Notes under the pieces: model-generated
What the model saw: the letters and a program-made list of their open reading frames with translations, nothing else
What the model was told of the DNA's origin: nothing
The model's database searches: none
Shown: positions 1 through 25,812 of the stretch, one piece after another
Layout: each line of letters opens with the position of its first letter
How positions within the stretch are numbered: position 1 is the first letter of the stretch
Translations under genes and position numbers: made by a program
Assembly: GCF_024448165.1 (NCBI RefSeq)
Contig: NZ_JAMOLN010000004.1
Span: forward strand, 51,667 to 115,666
Direction: 5' to 3'
From: Streptomyces longispororuber
Lineage (GTDB): Bacteria; Actinomycetota; Actinomycetes; Streptomycetales; Streptomycetaceae
DNA length: 64,000 nucleotides

Positions 1-3000
1 GCACGGGCCCGCTTCGACCACCGTGCGGTGGTCGTGGGCGAGACTCGTGAGGAACTCCTCGACGCACTGCGCGCGCTGACCCCGGGCGAGACGGCCACGA
101 CGGGCTCGCTGGCGTTCCTGTTCTCCGGCCAGGGCAGTCAACGCCTGGGCATGGGGCGCGAGTTGTACGCGGCCGAGCCGGTGTTCGCCGCGGCGTTCGA
201 CGACGTGGTCGCGGCGCTGGACGTCCACCTCGACCGTTCGCTCGCCGGCGTGATCGAGGGTGAGCCGGAGCTGCTGGAGCGGACGGTGTTCACGCAGCCG
301 GCGCTGTTCGCGATCGAGGTGGCGCTGTTCCGCCTGCTGGCCCACTACGGGGTGACGCCGGACTATCTGGTGGGTCACTCGGTGGGTGAGTTGGCTGCGG
401 CTCATGTGGCGGGTGTGCTGTCGCTTCCGGACGCGGCGCGTCTGGTGTGTGCGCGGGCCCGTCTGATGGAGCAGGTCGCCGAGGGCGGGGCGATGGCCGC
501 CCTGAACGCGGGGGAGGAGCAGGTCTCCGAGTGGCTCGCGGGCCGCTCGGGCGTGGAGGTGGCGGGGCTCAACAGCCCGGCCGGCACGGTCATTTCGGGT
601 GACGAGGCGGCCGTGCTCGACGTCCTGGAGCTGGCGCGCGGGGAAGGCGTGAAGGCGACACGGCTGAAGGTGAGCCACGCTTTCCATTCCGCGCATCTGG
701 ACGGCATGCTGGACGAACTCACCTCAGTGGCACAGGAGTTGATCCACGCGGCACCCCGCATCCCGGTCGTGTCGAACGTGACCGGTGAGGTGATCGAGGA
801 GTTCACGCCGGAGTACTGGGCCGTGCAGGCCCGCTCGGCGGTGCGGTTCGCCGACGGCGTCGCCACCCTGGCCGGACGGGGCGTGACGGCGTTCGTGGAG
901 CTGGGCCCCGACGCGACGCTCGCCGGTCTGGCGGGCGAATGCCTGGCCGACACCGAGGGCGTCGTCGTGGCCCCGGTCCTGCGCAAGGACCGCGCCGAGA
1001 AGCGCTCCCTGCTCGCCGCCCTTGGCGCCGTGCACGCCCACGGCGTGGAGGTGGACTGGGCGGGCTTCCTGCCGGGTTCCGGCGTGGTGGAGCTGCCGAC
1101 GTACGCGTTCCAGCGCGAGCGATTCTGGCTGGACGCACCGCGTTCCGGCGACGCGGCCGGCCTGGGCCTGACGGCCGTGGACCATCCGCTGCTGGCCGCC
1201 GTGATCACGGAGCCCGACGGTGACGCGGTGCAGTTCTCGGCCTCCGTGTCGCTGTCCTCGCATCCGTGGCTGGCCGACCACGCGATCGGCGGGACGGTTC
1301 TCGTCCCGGGCACCCTGTTCCTGGAACTTGCGGGCACCGCGGCCGAACAGCTGGGGCACGCCACCGTGGAGGAACTCACCCTCCAGGCACCCCTGATCCT
1401 CCCGCGGCGGACGGCTGCCCAACTGCGGCTGACCGTCGACCGGGCCGACGCGCGCGGCGACCGCCGGTTCACCGTGTACGCCCGCACCGGCGAGGAGCAG
1501 TGGACCGCCCACGCGGCAGGACTGCTCACCTCCGCCGTCCCCGCGCCGGGCATCGCCCTCGACCAGTGGCCCCCGGCCGACGCCACCCCCGTCCCGCTGG
1601 ACGGCGTCTACGACCGCCTCGACGACCTCGGCTACGGCTACGGGCCCGCCTTCCACGGTCTGCGCGCCGCCTGGCGCGCGGGCGACGACGTGTTCGCCGA
1701 GGTCGCCCTGCCCGACCGGCTGCACACCGAGGCCGCGCGCTGCGGCGTGCACCCCGCCCTCCTCGACGCCGTGCTGCACCCCCTTGTACTGGAGGCCGCG
1801 GACCCGGCGGGGGACGACGGCACGATCCGGCTGCCGTTCTCGTTCTCGGGCTTCGCGCTGCACGCGGTCGGTGCCACGGTGCTGCGCGTCCGCTGGACCC
1901 GTACCGGCCAGGACACGGCCCGTCTCGCGCTCGCCGACGGCACCGGCGCCCCGGTGGCGGCGATCGAATCGGTCGCCCTGCGGCCCATCGCCCGTGACCG
2001 GCTCGCCGTCGCCGAACCGGCCGTCGAGTCCCTGTACCGGGTGGCCTGGGAGGCCCTCCCCGCGGTCGAGCCGGTCGCCGACCAGCGCTGGGTCAGCATC
2101 GGCGGGGCCCCCTACGCCGACCTCGCCGCGCTCGGCGCCGCCGTCGACGGCGGCACCGCCGCACCGGAGTTCGTGGTGCTCGGCGAGCAGCAGCTCGTCG
2201 TAGGTGCCTCCGACGACGTACTCGACCGGACCCATGCCACCGCGGCGCGCGGCCTCGACGCGGTGCGCGCATGGCTGGCCGCCCCGCAGTTCGCGGAGAG
2301 CCGCCTCGTCCTCGTCGTACCGGACGGCGCGCTGCACACGGCCCCGCTCGTCGGCCTCGTCCGCACCGCGCAGACCGAGCAGCCCGGCCGGCTCGTCCTC
2401 GCCCACCTGGACGAGAGCGGCGCCGAGCTGCTGCCGGCCGTGCTGGCCTCCGGCGAGCCCGAAGTGGCCGTGCGGGACGGCGCGTTGCTCGTGCCGCGCC
2501 TGACGCGTGCCCCGGGTGCCGTCGAAGGCGCGGTGGACGCTCTGGACCCGGAGGGCACGGTCCTGGTGACCGGCGCCCTGGGTACCTTGGGCCGGCTGGT
2601 GGCACGCCGGCTGGTGACGCGGCACGGCGCACGGCACCTGCTGCTGGTGTCGCGGCGTGGGAGTGACACTCCGGGAGCTGCCGAATTCGTCGCCGAACTG
2701 GGGGAGTTGGGGGCCAGTGCCCGGGTGGCGGCGTGCGACGTGGCGGACTTCGACGCGCTGGCGGGGCTGCTGGACGAGGTCGCGGCCCAGCGTCCGCTGA
2801 CCGCCGTGGTGCACACGGCGGGCGTTCTCGACGACGTGACGGTCGCGTCGCTGTCGGCCGACCGCCTGGAGCGGGTGATGCGCCCGAAGGTGGACGCGGC
2901 CTGGAACCTGCACCGCCTCACCGAGTCCCTCGGCCTCGCCTCGTTCGTCCTGTTCTCGTCCATCGCCGGTCTCATGGGCAACGCGGGCCAGGCCAACTAC

Positions 3001-6000
3001 GCCGCCGCGAACACCTTCCTCGACGCCCTCGCGCAGCACCGCCGCGCCCGGCACCTGCCCGCCACCTCCCTCGCCTGGAGCCTGTGGGACAGCGCCGACG
3101 GCATGGCCGGAACCCTCGCCGACGCCGACGTCGCCCGGTGGAAGCGGAGCGGCATCGTCCCGCTGACCCCGGACCTGGGCCTCGACCTGTTCGACGCGGC
3201 GCTCGCCTCGGCCGAGCCGCTGCTGGTCCCCGCCGAACTCGACCTGGCCGCCCTGCGCGCCCGCGCCACGGAGAACGCGCTGCCCGAACTGTTCACCGGC
3301 CTGGTCCGCGTCCGCCGCAGGCAGGCGGCCGGCACCGCCCCCGGCGCCGACTCGTCGTGGGCACAGGAGTTGACCGCGCTCACCACGGAGGAGCGGGCAC
3401 GGGCCGTGCTCCGGACCGTGCGGGAGACCGTCGGACTGGTCCTCGGCCACGGCGCCGACGCCGACATCGACCCGGCCAGGGCGTTCAAGGACACCGGCTT
3501 CGACTCCCTCACCAGCGTCGAACTGCGCAACCGCCTCAACGCGGTGACCGGGCTGCGCCTGCCCACCACCCTCGTCTTCGACCACCCGTCGCCGCAGGCG
3601 GTGGCGGACTTCCTGCTGGAGCGGCTCGACGCCACCGGATCGGCCGCCGTCCCGGCGACGACCGCCCACTCCCCGGGACTCGACGAGCCGATCGCCGTGG
3701 TCGGCATGGGCTGCCGCTACCCGGGCGGAGTCTCCTCGCCCGAGGACCTGTGGCGGCTCGTCGCGGAGGGCCGCGACGCCATCGACACGTTCCCGTCCGA
3801 CCGCGGCTGGGACGTGGAAACCCTCTACGACCCGGACCCCGACAAGACCGGCACTTCGTACACGCGCAAGGGCGGATTCCTCTACGAGGCGGCCGAGTTC
3901 GACGCCGAGTTCTTCGGACTCAGCCCGCGCGAGGCGATCGCGACCGACCCACAGCAGCGGGTCCTCCTGGAGGTCGCCTGGGAGGCGCTGGAGCGTGCGG
4001 GGATCGACCCCGCCGCGCTGCGCGGCTCCTCGACCGGCGTCTACGCGGGCGTCATGTACAACGACTACGGGTCGCGGCTCGGAGGTGCGCCGGAGGGCTT
4101 CGAGGGACATCTGCTGACGGGCACGATCTCCAGCGTCCTGTCGGGCCGGGTGGCCTACACGTTCGGTCTCGAAGGGCCCGCGGTGACGCTGGACACCGCG
4201 TGCTCCTCCTCGCTGGTGGCCGTCCACCTGGCCGCGCAGGCGCTGCGCCAGGGCGAATGCTCGATGGCCCTGGCCGGCGGTGTCACGGTGATGTCGACGC
4301 CGACGACCTTCGTCGAGTTCTCGCGGCAGCGCGGCCTGTCGCCGGACGGGACCTGCAAGTCGTTCGCCGCGTCGGCGGACGGCACCGGCTGGGGCGAGGG
4401 CGCCGGCATGCTGGTCCTGGAGCGGCTGTCGGACGCGCAGCGGCTCGGGCACCACGTCCTCGGCGTGATCCGCGGTTCCGCGGTCAACCAGGACGGCGCG
4501 AGCAACGGCCTCACCGCCCCCAACGGGCCCTCCCAGGAACGCGTCATCCGCCAGGCCCTCGCCAACGCCCGCCTCGCCCCGCACGAGGTCGACGCGGTCG
4601 AGGCGCACGGCACCGGCACCCGGCTCGGCGACCCGATCGAGGCCAACGCGCTGCTGGCCACCTACGGCCAGGACCGCGACGAGCCGCTGCGCCTCGGTTC
4701 GATCAAGTCGAACATCGGTCACACGCAGGCCGCCGCGGGCGTCGCGGGCATCATCAAGATGCTGATGGCGATGCGCAACGGAGAGCTTCCGGCGACGCTG
4801 CACGTGGACGAGCCGACGCCGCACGTCGACTGGTCGGCGGGCGCGGTGGAGCTGGTCACCGAGCACCGGGCGTGGCCGGAGGTGACGCGTCCGCGGCGCG
4901 CGGCCGTGTCCTCGTTCGGCATCAGCGGCACGAACGCGCACGTGGTCCTGGAGCAAGGTCCCGGGCAGGCCGTGACCGACGGGCCGGTGGCGGCGGAGCT
5001 GCCCGGGCTGCCGCTCGTGCTGTCGGCGAAGAGCGAGGCGGCCCTCGCGGCGCGGGCCGGCCAGGTGCGGGAGCTGCTGGCCGCGGACACCACCGACCCG
5101 GCGCGGGTCGCCTCGGCGCTCGCGACCCGGGCCCCGCACCTCCCCTTCCGGGCGGCCGTCTCGGGCACCGGCCGGGACGAACTGCTGGCCGGTCTCGACG
5201 CGCTGGCCTCCGGCGAGGTCGCGGCGAACCTCGTGCAGGGCGCGGTCACCGGCCGGGGCAGGACGGTGTTCGTGTTCCCCGGGCAGGGTTCGCAGTGGCA
5301 GGGCATGGCCCTGGAACTCGTCGGCTCCTCCCCGGTGTTCGCCGCCCGGCTGGCCGAGTGCGAGCGGGCGCTGGCACCGTTCACCGACTGGTCGCTGCTG
5401 GACGTCCTGCGCGGTGCGGACGGCGCGCCCGGCCTGGACCGGGTGGACGTGGTGCAGCCGGCGCTGTGGGCGGTGATGGTGTCCCTGGCCGCGCTGTGGC
5501 GTTCGGTGGGCATCGAGCCCGACGCGGTGATCGGCCACTCGCAGGGCGAGATCGCGGCGGCCGTCGTGTCGGGGGCGCTGTCCCTGGACGACGCGGCGAA
5601 GGTCGTCGCGCTGCGCAGCCGGGCGATCGTACGGCTGGCGGGTACGGGCGGGATGGTCTCGGTGGCCCTGCCGGCCGACGAGGTCCGCGCACTCGTCACC
5701 CGCTGGGACGGCGCCATCGACATCGCCGCCCACAACGGTCCGCGATCCGTCGTGGTCGCCGGAGAGGTGACCGCCCTGGAAGAGCTCGTCGCCCACTGCA
5801 AGGACAACAAGAAGCGCGCCAAGCGCATACCGGTCGACTACGCCTCCCACTCCGCGCACGTCGAGAGCCTGCGCGACGAACTCCTCGACGCCCTGACCTC
5901 CCTCACCCCGCGCCCCGTCGAGGTGCCCTTCCTCTCCACCGTCACCGGGCAGCCGCTGGAGGGCACGGAGCTCGACGGCGCGTACTGGTTCCGCAACCTG

Positions 6001-9000
6001 CGCAACACCGTCCAGCTGGAGGAGGCCACCCGGACCCTGCTCGACCAGGGCCACCGCGTCTTCATCGAGGCCAGCGCCCACCCGGTGCTGACCATCGCCC
6101 TCCAGGAGACGATCGACGACACGGCGCACGACACCGCCGTCACCGTGCCCTCGCTCCACCGCGGCGAGGGCGGACTCGACGACTTCCTGGCCTCCGCCGC
6201 GCAGGCCCACGTCGCGGGCGCCCCGCTCGACTGGGCCGCCGTGACCGGCGGCCCCGGCACGGCCGTCGACCTGCCGACCTACCCCTTCCAGCGCCGCCGC
6301 CACTGGCTGGAGGGCCCGGCCACGGCCGGGGACGCGAGCGGACTCGGCATGGCCACCGAGCGGCACCCGCTCATCGGGGCCGCGGTCCGCACCGCCGACG
6401 AGGACAAGCTCGTCCTGAGCAGCAGGATCGCCCTCGACACCCAGCCCTGGCTGGCCGACCACGCCGTGGCCGGCACCGTGCTGCTCCCCGGCACCGCCTT
6501 CGTGGACCTCGCCGTCCGGGCAGGGGACCACACGGGCCTCGACCGGCTCGACGAACTGACCCTCCAGGCACCGCTGGTGCTGGCCGCCCGCGGCGCCGTA
6601 CAGCTCCAGGTCGTGGTCGACGCCCCGGACGAGGAGGGCCGGCGCGCCCTGTCGGTCCACTCCCGCCCGGAGCCCGGGTCCGACGACGCCGCGACCCACC
6701 CGTGGACCCTGCACGCCACCGGCGTCCTGGGCCACGCGGACGGACCCGCTGACCCGCCCGTCGTCACCGCCTGGCCGCCGGCCGGCGCCGAGCCGGTCGA
6801 CCTGACGGCGGCGTACGACACGCTCGCCGAGCGGGGCTTCCAGTACGGCCCCGCCTTCCAGGGCCTGCGGGCGCTGTGGCGCGCGGGACAGGAGACGTAC
6901 GCCGAGGTCGCGCTGCCGACGGACGTCCCCCCGGGCGAGTTCGGCATCCACCCGGCCCTCCTTGACGCCGCCCTGCACCCCCTGGCCCTCGCGGCCGACG
7001 GCCGCCTGGTGCTGCCGTTCGCCTGGACCGGCGTACGGCTGCACGCGACCGGCGCCGACGTGCTGCGCGTACGGATCACCCCGCACGGCTCGGGCGCCGC
7101 CCTGTCCCTCACCGACACGAGCGGCATGCCCATCGCCTCGGTGGAGACGCTCGGCCTGCGGCCCGTGGACCCCGCACAGCTGGCCGGTGCGGGTACTCCC
7201 CGTCAGCCGCTGCTCCAGGTGGAGTGGACGACCGCCCCCAAGGCGGAACCGGCCACCGCGTGGGCCGTCCTCGACGACGCCGGCCACGGACTGCCCGCGC
7301 CGCTGGGCAGCTCCCCCGACCTCACCGGCCTGGCCGACGTCCCGCCGCTCGTCGTGGTCCCCTTCCCCGGCGACGACGGCCCCCGCGCCGGGGCGCACCG
7401 CGCCCTGCGGCTGGCCCAGGAGTGGCTCGCCGACGAGCGGTTCGCCGACGCGCGCCTGGTCTTCGTGACCCGTGACGCGACCACCGCCCGCACGGAGGCC
7501 GGACTCGGCGCGGCTCCCGTCTGGGGTCTCGTACGCACCGCGATGGCCGAGAACCCGGGCCGGTTCGGCCTGCTCGACCTGACGGACTGGGACCTCTCCG
7601 AAGCCGAGCTCGGCCGCGCGCTGGCCGTACCGGACGGGCAGGCGAGCCTGCGTGACGGGACCCTGCTCGTACCGCGCCTTGCCACGGCCACGCCGCCTGC
7701 GGCGGACTCCACCGCGCCCACCCTGAACCCCGACGGCACCGTGCTCGTCACGGGCGCCACCGGCACCCTCGGCCGGCTCTTCGCCCGCCACCTCGTCGCC
7801 GAACACGGCGTACGGCACCTGCTGCTGGCGAGCCGCCGCGGCCGGGACGCCGCGGGCATGCTGGAGCTGGAGGCCGAACTCACCGCCCACGGAACCGACG
7901 TGTCCGTCGTCGCCTGCGACACGGCCGACCGGGCCGCGGTCGCCGCGCTGCTGGACGCGATCCCCACCGAGCACCCGCTCACCGCGGTCCTGCACACCGC
8001 GGGCGTCCTCGACGACGGCACGCTGCCCGCCCTCACCGCGGAGCAGCTCGACACCGTGTTGCGCCCCAAGGTCGATGCCGCCCGGCACCTGCACGAGCTG
8101 ACGGCCGGCCTGGACCTGGCCGCGTTCGTCCTGTTCTCCTCGCTGGCCGGCACGGTCGGCACCGCCGGGCAGGCCAACTACGCGGCGGCCAACACCTACT
8201 TGGACGCCCTCGCGCAGCACCGCACGACCCTGGGCCTGCCCGGTACGTCGCTGGCCTGGGGCCTGTGGGCCGAGGGCAGCGGGATGACCGGTCACCTGAC
8301 CGACGCCGACCTCGCCCGCCTGTCCCGCGGCGGCATCGCCCCGATCGGCAGCGAGCAGGGCCTCGCCCTGTTCGACGCGGCCCTCGCGAACGACCGGCCG
8401 GTGCTCGTCCCGGCGCTCCTCGACCACACCGGGCTGCGGGCCCGGAGCGCGGACGGCACGCTGCCCGCGCTCTTCCACGGCCTGGTGCGCCCCGCGCGGC
8501 GCGCCGCCGCCTCCGGCGCCGACGAGCGGACGGGCGGGAACTCGCTCAGGGAACGCCTGGCGCCCCTGCCCCCCACGGACCAGGAGCGCGCGCTCCTCGA
8601 ACTGGTCCGCGGCGCAGTGGCCTCCGTACTGGGCCATGCCGACGCCGACGGGATCGCACCCGAACGGGCCTTCAACGAGCTGGGCTTCGACTCGCTCAAG
8701 GCGGTGGAACTGCGCAACCGGCTGAACGCGGCCGCGGGCCTGAAGCTGCCCGCGACGCTGCTGTTCGACCACCCGAGTACGGCCGAGCTGGCCGCCTTCC
8801 TGCGCACCGAACTGCTCGGCCCGGCCGACGGGACGACCGACGCCGGAGCCGCCGTCGCAGGACCGGTGGCCGACACCTCCGACGAGCCGATCGCGATTGT
8901 CGCCATGGCCTGCCGCTACCCGGGCGAGGTCAGCTCCCCGGAGGAGCTGTGGACGCTGCTGTCCGACGAGCGGGACGCCATCGGTCCGTTCCCCGACGAC

Positions 9001-12000
9001 CGCGGCTGGGACCTGGACGGCCTGTACGACACGGACCCCGACCACGCGGGCACCTCGTACACCCGGCACGGCGGATTCCTCTACGAGGCGCCGCAGTTCG
9101 ACCCCGAACTCTTCGGGGTGAGTGCCCGCGAGGCCACCGCCATCGACCCGCAGCAGCGCCTCCTGCTGGAGATCTGCTGGGAGGCCTTCGAGCGCGCCGG
9201 CATCGACCCGACCTCGCTCAAGGGCAGCCAGACCGGCGTGTTCGCCGGTGTGATGGCCAACGACTACGCGGCACGCCTCAAGGACGCCCCCGAAGGGATG
9301 GAGGGCTATCTGTCGGTCGGCAGCACGGTCTCCGTCGCCTCCGGCCGCGTCGCCTACACCTTCGGCCTGCAGGGGCCGGCGATCACCGTCGACACCGCCT
9401 GCTCGTCCTCGCTCGTCTCGATCCACCTCGCCGCGCAGGCACTGCGCAACGGCGAGTGCGGCCTCGCCCTGGCCGGCGGCGCGACCGTACTGGCCGCCCC
9501 GACCCTGTTCGTCGAGTTCAGCCGGCAGCGCGGCCTGGCCCCCGACGGCCGCTGCAAGTCCTTCTCCGCGCGGGCGGACGGGGCCGCCTGGGCCGAAGGC
9601 GCCGGCGTCCTCCTGCTGGAGCGGCTCTCCGACGCCCGGCGCAACGGCCGCAGGATCCTCGGCGTGATCCGCGGCACCGCCGTCAACCAGGACGGCGCGA
9701 GCAACGGCCTCACCGCACCCAACGGCCCCGCCCAGGAACGGGTGATCCGCCAGGCCCTGACCAACGCGGGCCTGACCACCGCCGACGTCGACGCGCTGGA
9801 GGCGCACGGCACCGGCACCACGCTGGGCGACCCGATCGAGGCCAGGGCCGTCCTCGCCACCTACGGGCAGGACCGCCCCTCGCCGCTCCTGATGGGCTCC
9901 CTGAAGTCCAACATCGGCCACTCGCAGGCCGCCGCCGGGGTGGCAGGCGTCATCAAGATGGTCATGGCGATGCGGCACGGGGTGCTCCCCAAGAGCCTCC
10001 ACATCGACGAGCCGAGCCCGCACGTGGACTGGTCCGCCGGCGAGGTGGAACTGCTCACCGACGCGATGCCGTGGCCCGGGTCCGAGCGGCCGCGCCGGGC
10101 AGGCGTGTCCTCCTTCGGCATCAGCGGCACCAATGCCCACGTCATCGTGGAGCAGCCGCCGGCCGATGCGCCGGACGCGCAAGCCGAACCGGCCGCACCG
10201 ATGCCGGTCGTGCCGCTGCTGCTGTCCGCGCACAACGAAGCGGCCCTGCTGGCGCAGGCCGACCAGGTGGCCGCGGCCCTCACCGGCACCGACCGGCAGG
10301 ACCTGGCACCGACGGGCCGGACCCTGGCCGTCGGACGGGCCGCACTGCCGCACCGCGCCGTGGTGGTCGCCGCCACCGCCCCCGAAGCGGTCGACGCCCT
10401 CGCCGCACCGGCCGTACGCGGCACCCCCGTGGACGGCCGGACCGCCTTCCTCTTCACCGGCCAGGGCAGCCAGCGACTCGGCATGGGCCGCGAGTTGTAC
10501 GCCGCCTACCCCGTCTACGCCCACGCCCTCGACGCCGTGTGCGCGGAGCTCGACCCCTGGCTGGAGACACCGCTGCTCGACGTCCTGTTCGGCGAGGACC
10601 CGGCGCCGCTGGACCGGACCGGCTTCACGCAGGCCGCCCTGTTCGCCACCCAGGTCGCGCTCTTCCGCCTCCTCGAAAGCTGGGGCGTACGACCGGACTT
10701 CCTCGCGGGCCACTCCATCGGCGAACTGGCCGCCGCACACGTCGCCGGCGTCCTCTCCCTGCCGGACGCGGCGCGGCTCGTCGCGGCCCGCGGCCGGCTG
10801 ATGCAGGCCCTGCCCGAGGGCGGCGCCATGCTCGCCGTCCAGGCCGAGGAGCAGGAAGTGCTGCCGCTGCTCGCCGGACGCGAGGACCAGCTCGACGTCG
10901 CCGCCGTCAACGGCCCCGCCTCCGTGGTCCTGTCGGGCGACGCGGCAGCCGTCGAGGCCGTCGGCGCCGAACTCGCCGCCCTGGGCCGCAAGACCAAGCG
11001 GCTGCGCGTCAGCCACGCCTTCCACTCCCCGCACATGGACGCGATGCTGGACGAGTTCCAGACGGTCGCTAAGGGCCTCACCTACGCCGCGCCCGCCATC
11101 CCGGTCGTCTCCACCCTGACCGGGCGGCGAGTCGGCGCGGAGGACCTGACCACGCCCGAGTACTGGGTGGAGCACGTCCGCCGTCCTGTGCGCTTCCTGG
11201 ACGCGGCCCGCGCCCTGGAGGCCGAAGGCGTACGGACCTACCTGGAACTCGGCCCCGACGGCGTGCTCAGCGCGCTGGGACAGGACTTCCTCGACCCCGC
11301 GTCGGTCCTGGTCCCGATGGTGCGCGGCGGGCGCCCCGAGCCGCACACCGCCGTCACCGCCGTGGCCCACGCCCACGTACGGGGCGTACCGGTGGACTGG
11401 CCCGCCCTGTTCGGCGGGAGCACCGCACCGGCAGCGGACCTGCCGACGTACCCCTTCCAGCGCAGGCGCCACTGGCTCACCGACGGGCCCGGCGGCGGCG
11501 ACGTCACCTCGGCCGGACTCGACTCCGCGCGGCACCCGCTGCTCGGGGCCGCGGTGCCGCTCGCCGACTCCGACGGCGTCCTCTTCACCGGCCGGATCTC
11601 GGCCCGCAGCCACCCCTGGTTCGCCGACCACGCCGTCGCCGGGACCCTGCTGGTCCCGGGCACGGCCCTGGTCGAGCTCGCGCTCCACGCGGGCACCGCA
11701 CTCGGCTGCGAGCGGCTTGAGGAACTCGCCCTCCAGGCACCCCTGGTCCTCCCCGACGAGGGCGCGCTCCAGCTCCAGATCACCGTCGGCGGCCCCGACG
11801 ACGACGGCCGCAGGCCCGTCGCCGTCCACTCGCGCGGCGACCAGGAGGGCGACGTCTGGAACCGGCACGCCACCGGAACCGTGACGGCCGCCGTCCCCGA
11901 CCCCGGCCCCGCACCCGACCTCGCGTCCTGGCCGCCGGCCGGCGCCGAACCCCAGCCGGTCGACGACCTGTACGACCGCCTCGCCGACCAGGGCTACGGC

Positions 12001-14217
12001 TACGGCCCCGCCTTCCAGGGCCTGACGGCGGCCTGGCGGTCGGGCGACGACCTCTACGCCGAGGTACGGCCGCCCGCCGACCACGCCGAATCCGGCGGAT
12101 TCGCCCTGCACCCGGCCCTGTTCGACGCCGCGCTGCACGCCCTGCTCCTGGAGGAGCCGGCCGGACTGCGGCTGCCCTTCTCCTTCGGCGGCGTCCGGCT
12201 GACCGGGTCCCCGGCCGGTGCCTTGCGGGTCAAGCTGTCGACCCGCCCGGACGGCACGGTCGCGGTCACCATCGCCGACGAGACGGGCGCGCCGGTCGCC
12301 GACGTCGCCTCCCTCGCCCTGCGGGCCCTCCCGGCGGGCAGCGCGCTGCAACGCCCCTCCGCCCCGCACCTGTACGCGGTGGAGCGGGCCGCTGTGGCAC
12401 TCGCCGACGGCGGCGACCCGTACGTCGTGGTCCTCGGCGGGACCGACACCGGACTCGCCGCCGAGCAGCACGCCGACCTCGCCGCCCTGGCCGCCGCGAC
12501 GGCGGACGGCGCGAGCGCACCCGACGTCGTCGTCCTGCCGGTGCGCCCGGCCCCGGTGCAGGAGACCGGCCGGGTCACGCGGGAGGTGCTGGCGGTCCTG
12601 CGGGAGTGGCTCGCCACCGACCTGCCGGACGGAGCGCGGCTCGCCGTGGTCAGCACCGGGGAACTGGCGCACAGCGCGCTGTCCGGGCTGCTCAGGACCG
12701 CCGAGTCGGAGCACCCGGGACGCTTCCAGCACGTCGTCACGGACGGCCTGCCGGCCGATCGCGCGCTGCTCGCCGCCGCCCTGGCCGACCCCCGGCCGCA
12801 GCTCGAACTCCACGACGGACAGGCCCGCGTGACCCGGCTCGCCAAGGTCCCGCACCCGGCCCAGAACCAGACCCAGCCCCAGGCCCCGGACGCCGACGCC
12901 GCGTTCGACCCGGAGCACACGGTGCTGATCACCGGCGGCACGGGCGCACTCGGCGCCCAGGTCGCCCGGCACCTGGTGACCGCCCGCGGCGCCCGCCACC
13001 TGCTGCTCACCAGCCGGCGCGGCGGGGCGGACGACCTGGTCGCCGAACTGACGGCGCTCGGCGCTGACGTACGGGTCGCCGCCTGCGACGCGGCCGACCG
13101 CGACGCGCTGGCCGCACTGCTCGCCTCGGTCCCGGCCGAGCACCCGCTCACCGCGGTCGTGCACGCGGCCGGAGTCGTCGAGGACGCCACGCTGGAGGCC
13201 ATGGGCCCGGAGAGCCTCGACCGGGTCCTGCGGCCGAAGGTGGCGGCCGCCTGGAACCTGCACGAGCTGACCGCGGGCCTCGGACTGACGGACTTCGTCC
13301 TGTTCTCCTCCGTCGCCGGTCTGGTGGGCAACGCGGGACAGGCCAACTACGCGGCGGGCAACACCTTCCTGGACGCGCTCGCCGAACACCGGCGCGCGGA
13401 CGGCCTGCCCGCCGTCTCCCTCGCCTGGGGCATGTGGCAGGACGGCATGGCGAACGACCTCGACCACGCCGACCGCGCCAGGCTCGCCCGCAACGGAATC
13501 CTGCCGATGCCGACCGACCGGGCGCTCGCGGCCCTCGACACGGCCCTGACCGGGGCCGCGGCGCCCCAGGCCGACGGCGCGGCGGGCACCCGTCCTGTGC
13601 TCGCACCGGTGGCCCTCGACCTCGCGGCACTGCGCGGCCTCGGCGACGCACTGCCCGAGCTGTACCGGGGCCTGGTGCGCACCGAACGCCGAGCCGGCCG
13701 CAGCGCCACCGCCCCGACGGAGATCCCGCTGGCGCAGCGGCTCACGGGCCTGGACGCCGAAGAGCAGCAGCAGTTGCTGCTCGACTTCGTCAGGGAACAG
13801 GTCGGCACCGTCCTGGCCCACCCGGCCCCGCGGACGATCGACGTCCAGCGCGGACTGATGGACCTGGGCCTCGACTCCCTCACCGCCGTCGAACTGCGCA
13901 ACAGGCTGAACAACGGCACCGGACTGCGGCTGCCCAGCACGCTCGTCTTCGACCACCCGACCACCAGGGCCGTCGCCGAATTCCTGTGGAGCGAGCTGGT
14001 CGGCGAGGCACCGGACCCGGTCCAGGCCGCCCTCGACGCACTGGAGACGGCGCTCGCGGCCGCCGGCCCGCCGGACGGTGACGGGCCGTCAGGAACGTAC
14101 GCCGCGCGGCTGCGCGGCCTGCTCCGGACGGTGGACGGCGCCCCCGACGGCACCGACCTCGACCTGGCGACGGACGACGACCTCTTCGCCGCACTCGACA
14201 ACGAACTCGGCAGGTAG
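1..14217 (+). CDS. Modular type I polyketide synthase, 5'-partial (AT-DH-KR-ACP; KS-AT-DH-KR-ACP x2)
   Basis: The frame is open from base 1, and the first residues look like a KS-AT linker, so the gene begins outside the window. Module A: AT about 112-940 (GHSVGE; HAFHS, malonyl type), DH 1180-2000 (H-x3-G-x4-P and HPALLD), KR 2558-3110 ([11 protein letters not shown]), ACP 3390-3620 (FDSL). Module B: KS 3682-4960 (TACSSS, EAHGTGT, KSNIGH), AT 5263-6110 (GHSQGE; YASHS, methylmalonyl type), DH 6361-7170, KR 7735-8280 (LDD), ACP 8590-8810. Module C: KS 8881-10150, AT 10441-11290 (HAFHS), DH 11530-12340, KR 12919-13450 (VED in place of LDD), ACP 13780-14000. The last 65 or so residues look like a C-terminal docking region. 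Catalytic residues appear intact in every domain. LDD-type KRs usually give the B (D-hydroxyl) configuration that DHs convert to trans double bonds; that outcome is inferred. The product is not identified. Translation is probably coupled to the next PKS gene, 2 bp away. Confidence 0.97.
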   Translation, partial: ARARFDHRAVVVGETREELLDALRALTPGETATTGSLAFLFSGQGSQRLGMGRELYAAEPVFAAAFDDVVAALDVHLDRSLAGVIEGEPELLERTVFTQPALFAIEVALFRLLAHYGVTPDYLVGHSVGELAAAHVAGVLSLPDAARLVCARARLMEQVAEGGAMAALNAGEEQVSEWLAGRSGVEVAGLNSPAGTVISGDEAAVLDVLELARGEGVKATRLKVSHAFHSAHLDGMLDELTSVAQELIHAAPRIPVVSNVTGEVIEEFTPEYWAVQARSAVRFADGVATLAGRGVTAFVELGPDATLAGLAGECLADTEGVVVAPVLRKDRAEKRSLLAALGAVHAHGVEVDWAGFLPGSGVVELPTYAFQRERFWLDAPRSGDAAGLGLTAVDHPLLAAVITEPDGDAVQFSASVSLSSHPWLADHAIGGTVLVPGTLFLELAGTAAEQLGHATVEELTLQAPLILPRRTAAQLRLTVDRADARGDRRFTVYARTGEEQWTAHAAGLLTSAVPAPGIALDQWPPADATPVPLDGVYDRLDDLGYGYGPAFHGLRAAWRAGDDVFAEVALPDRLHTEAARCGVHPALLDAVLHPLVLEAADPAGDDGTIRLPFSFSGFALHAVGATVLRVRWTRTGQDTARLALADGTGAPVAAIESVALRPIARDRLAVAEPAVESLYRVAWEALPAVEPVADQRWVSIGGAPYADLAALGAAVDGGTAAPEFVVLGEQQLVVGASDDVLDRTHATAARGLDAVRAWLAAPQFAESRLVLVVPDGALHTAPLVGLVRTAQTEQPGRLVLAHLDESGAELLPAVLASGEPEVAVRDGALLVPRLTRAPGAVEGAVDALDPEGTVLVTGALGTLGRLVARRLVTRHGARHLLLVSRRGSDTPGAAEFVAELGELGASARVAACDVADFDALAGLLDEVAAQRPLTAVVHTAGVLDDVTVASLSADRLERVMRPKVDAAWNLHRLTESLGLASFVLFSSIAGLMGNAGQANYAAANTFLDALAQHRRARHLPATSLAWSLWDSADGMAGTLADADVARWKRSGIVPLTPDLGLDLFDAALASAEPLLVPAELDLAALRARATENALPELFTGLVRVRRRQAAGTAPGADSSWAQELTALTTEERARAVLRTVRETVGLVLGHGADADIDPARAFKDTGFDSLTSVELRNRLNAVTGLRLPTTLVFDHPSPQAVADFLLERLDATGSAAVPATTAHSPGLDEPIAVVGMGCRYPGGVSSPEDLWRLVAEGRDAIDTFPSDRGWDVETLYDPDPDKTGTSYTRKGGFLYEAAEFDAEFFGLSPREAIATDPQQRVLLEVAWEALERAGIDPAALRGSSTGVYAGVMYNDYGSRLGGAPEGFEGHLLTGTISSVLSGRVAYTFGLEGPAVTLDTACSSSLVAVHLAAQALRQGECSMALAGGVTVMSTPTTFVEFSRQRGLSPDGTCKSFAASADGTGWGEGAGMLVLERLSDAQRLGHHVLGVIRGSAVNQDGASNGLTAPNGPSQERVIRQALANARLAPHEVDAVEAHGTGTRLGDPIEANALLATYGQDRDEPLRLGSIKSNIGHTQAAAGVAGIIKMLMAMRNGELPATLHVDEPTPHVDWSAGAVELVTEHRAWPEVTRPRRAAVSSFGISGTNAHVVLEQGPGQAVTDGPVAAELPGLPLVLSAKSEAALAARAGQVRELLAADTTDPARVASALATRAPHLPFRAAVSGTGRDELLAGLDALASGEVAANLVQGAVTGRGRTVFVFPGQGSQWQGMALELVGSSPVFAARLAECERALAPFTDWSLLDVLRGADGAPGLDRVDVVQPALWAVMVSLAALWRSVGIEPDAVIGHSQGEIAAAVVSGALSLDDAAKVVALRSRAIVRLAGTGGMVSVALPADEVRALVTRWDGAIDIAAHNGPRSVVVAGEVTALEELVAHCKDNKKRAKRIPVDYASHSAHVESLRDELLDALTSLTPRPVEVPFLSTVTGQPLEGTELDGAYWFRNLRNTVQLEEATRTLLDQGHRVFIEASAHPVLTIALQETIDDTAHDTAVTVPSLHRGEGGLDDFLASAAQAHVAGAPLDWAAVTGGPGTAVDLPTYPFQRRRHWLEGPATAGDASGLGMATERHPLIGAAVRTADEDKLVLSSRIALDTQPWLADHAVAGTVLLPGTAFVDLAVRAGDHTGLDRLDELTLQAPLVLAARGAVQLQVVVDAPDEEGRRALSVHSRPEPGSDDAATHPWTLHATGVLGHADGPADPPVVTAWPPAGAEPVDLTAAYDTLAERGFQYGPAFQGLRALWRAGQETYAEVALPTDVPPGEFGIHPALLDAALHPLALAADGRLVLPFAWTGVRLHATGADVLRVRITPHGSGAALSLTDTSGMPIASVETLGLRPVDPAQLAGAGTPRQPLLQVEWTTAPKAEPATAWAVLDDAGHGLPAPLGSSPDLTGLADVPPLVVVPFPGDDGPRAGAHRALRLAQEWLADERFADARLVFVTRDATTARTEAGLGAAPVWGLVRTAMAENPGRFGLLDLTDWDLSEAELGRALAVPDGQASLRDGTLLVPRLATATPPAADSTAPTLNPDGTVLVTGATGTLGRLFARHLVAEHGVRHLLLASRRGRDAAGMLELEAELTAHGTDVSVVACDTADRAAVAALLDAIPTEHPLTAVLHTAGVLDDGTLPALTAEQLDTVLRPKVDAARHLHELTAGLDLAAFVLFSSLAGTVGTAGQANYAAANTYLDALAQHRTTLGLPGTSLAWGLWAEGSGMTGHLTDADLARLSRGGIAPIGSEQGLALFDAALANDRPVLVPALLDHTGLRARSADGTLPALFHGLVRPARRAAASGADERTGGNSLRERLAPLPPTDQERALLELVRGAVASVLGHADADGIAPERAFNELGFDSLKAVELRNRLNAAAGLKLPATLLFDHPSTAELAAFLRTELLGPADGTTDAGAAVAGPVADTSDEPIAIVAMACRYPGEVSSPEELWTLLSDERDAIGPFPDDRGWDLDGLYDTDPDHAGTSYTRHGGFLYEAPQFDPELFGVSAREATAIDPQQRLLLEICWEAFERAGIDPTSLKGSQTGVFAGVMANDYAARLKDAPEGMEGYLSVGSTVSVASGRVAYTFGLQGPAITVDTACSSSLVSIHLAAQALRNGECGLALAGGATVLAAPTLFVEFSRQRGLAPDGRCKSFSARADGAAWAEGAGVLLLERLSDARRNGRRILGVIRGTAVNQDGASNGLTAPNGPAQERVIRQALTNAGLTTADVDALEAHGTGTTLGDPIEARAVLATYGQDRPSPLLMGSLKSNIGHSQAAAGVAGVIKMVMAMRHGVLPKSLHIDEPSPHVDWSAGEVELLTDAMPWPGSERPRRAGVSSFGISGTNAHVIVEQPPADAPDAQAEPAAPMPVVPLLLSAHNEAALLAQADQVAAALTGTDRQDLAPTGRTLAVGRAALPHRAVVVAATAPEAVDALAAPAVRGTPVDGRTAFLFTGQGSQRLGMGRELYAAYPVYAHALDAVCAELDPWLETPLLDVLFGEDPAPLDRTGFTQAALFATQVALFRLLESWGVRPDFLAGHSIGELAAAHVAGVLSLPDAARLVAARGRLMQALPEGGAMLAVQAEEQEVLPLLAGREDQLDVAAVNGPASVVLSGDAAAVEAVGAELAALGRKTKRLRVSHAFHSPHMDAMLDEFQTVAKGLTYAAPAIPVVSTLTGRRVGAEDLTTPEYWVEHVRRPVRFLDAARALEAEGVRTYLELGPDGVLSALGQDFLDPASVLVPMVRGGRPEPHTAVTAVAHAHVRGVPVDWPALFGGSTAPAADLPTYPFQRRRHWLTDGPGGGDVTSAGLDSARHPLLGAAVPLADSDGVLFTGRISARSHPWFADHAVAGTLLVPGTALVELALHAGTALGCERLEELALQAPLVLPDEGALQLQITVGGPDDDGRRPVAVHSRGDQEGDVWNRHATGTVTAAVPDPGPAPDLASWPPAGAEPQPVDDLYDRLADQGYGYGPAFQGLTAAWRSGDDLYAEVRPPADHAESGGFALHPALFDAALHALLLEEPAGLRLPFSFGGVRLTGSPAGALRVKLSTRPDGTVAVTIADETGAPVADVASLALRALPAGSALQRPSAPHLYAVERAAVALADGGDPYVVVLGGTDTGLAAEQHADLAALAAATADGASAPDVVVLPVRPAPVQETGRVTREVLAVLREWLATDLPDGARLAVVSTGELAHSALSGLLRTAESEHPGRFQHVVTDGLPADRALLAAALADPRPQLELHDGQARVTRLAKVPHPAQNQTQPQAPDADAAFDPEHTVLITGGTGALGAQVARHLVTARGARHLLLTSRRGGADDLVAELTALGADVRVAACDAADRDALAALLASVPAEHPLTAVVHAAGVVEDATLEAMGPESLDRVLRPKVAAAWNLHELTAGLGLTDFVLFSSVAGLVGNAGQANYAAGNTFLDALAEHRRADGLPAVSLAWGMWQDGMANDLDHADRARLARNGILPMPTDRALAALDTALTGAAAPQADGAAGTRPVLAPVALDLAALRGLGDALPELYRGLVRTERRAGRSATAPTEIPLAQRLTGLDAEEQQQLLLDFVREQVGTVLAHPAPRTIDVQRGLMDLGLDSLTAVELRNRLNNGTGLRLPSTLVFDHPTTRAVAEFLWSELVGEAPDPVQAALDALETALAAAGPPDGDGPSGTYAARLRGLLRTVDGAPDGTDLDLATDDDLFAALDNELGR

Positions 14218-14219
14218 AC

Positions 14220-25694
<11,475 letters not shown>

Positions 25695-25717
25695 GGCACA
25701 CAAACTCCGGGAGTGCA

Positions 25718-25756
25718 ATGAGCGAAATCCGGAACAGCGAAATGCACGACAAGTAA
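25718..25756 (+). other. Possible 12-codon micro-ORF after the PKS terminus
   Basis: An ATG preceded by GGGAG at normal spacing opens a 12-codon frame (MSEIRNSEMHDK) that ends in TAA before the helicase promoter. It could be a leader peptide or the leftover start of a deleted gene, or it may be chance. A weak CATGG/CCATG inverted repeat lies just after it at 25781-25796. Nothing else is visible between the PKS stop and the palindrome at 25813, and I see no strong terminator there. Confidence 0.2.
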
Positions 25757-25812
25757 GCGACGAGCAATACGTTCGGCCGTCATGGATTCAGCCATGGGGG
25801 CACGGCTCCAAC

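Noticed and set aside
25781..25796. Terminator after the PKS
   Set aside because: The CATGG/CCATG stem is only 5 bp with a 6-base loop, too weak to call.
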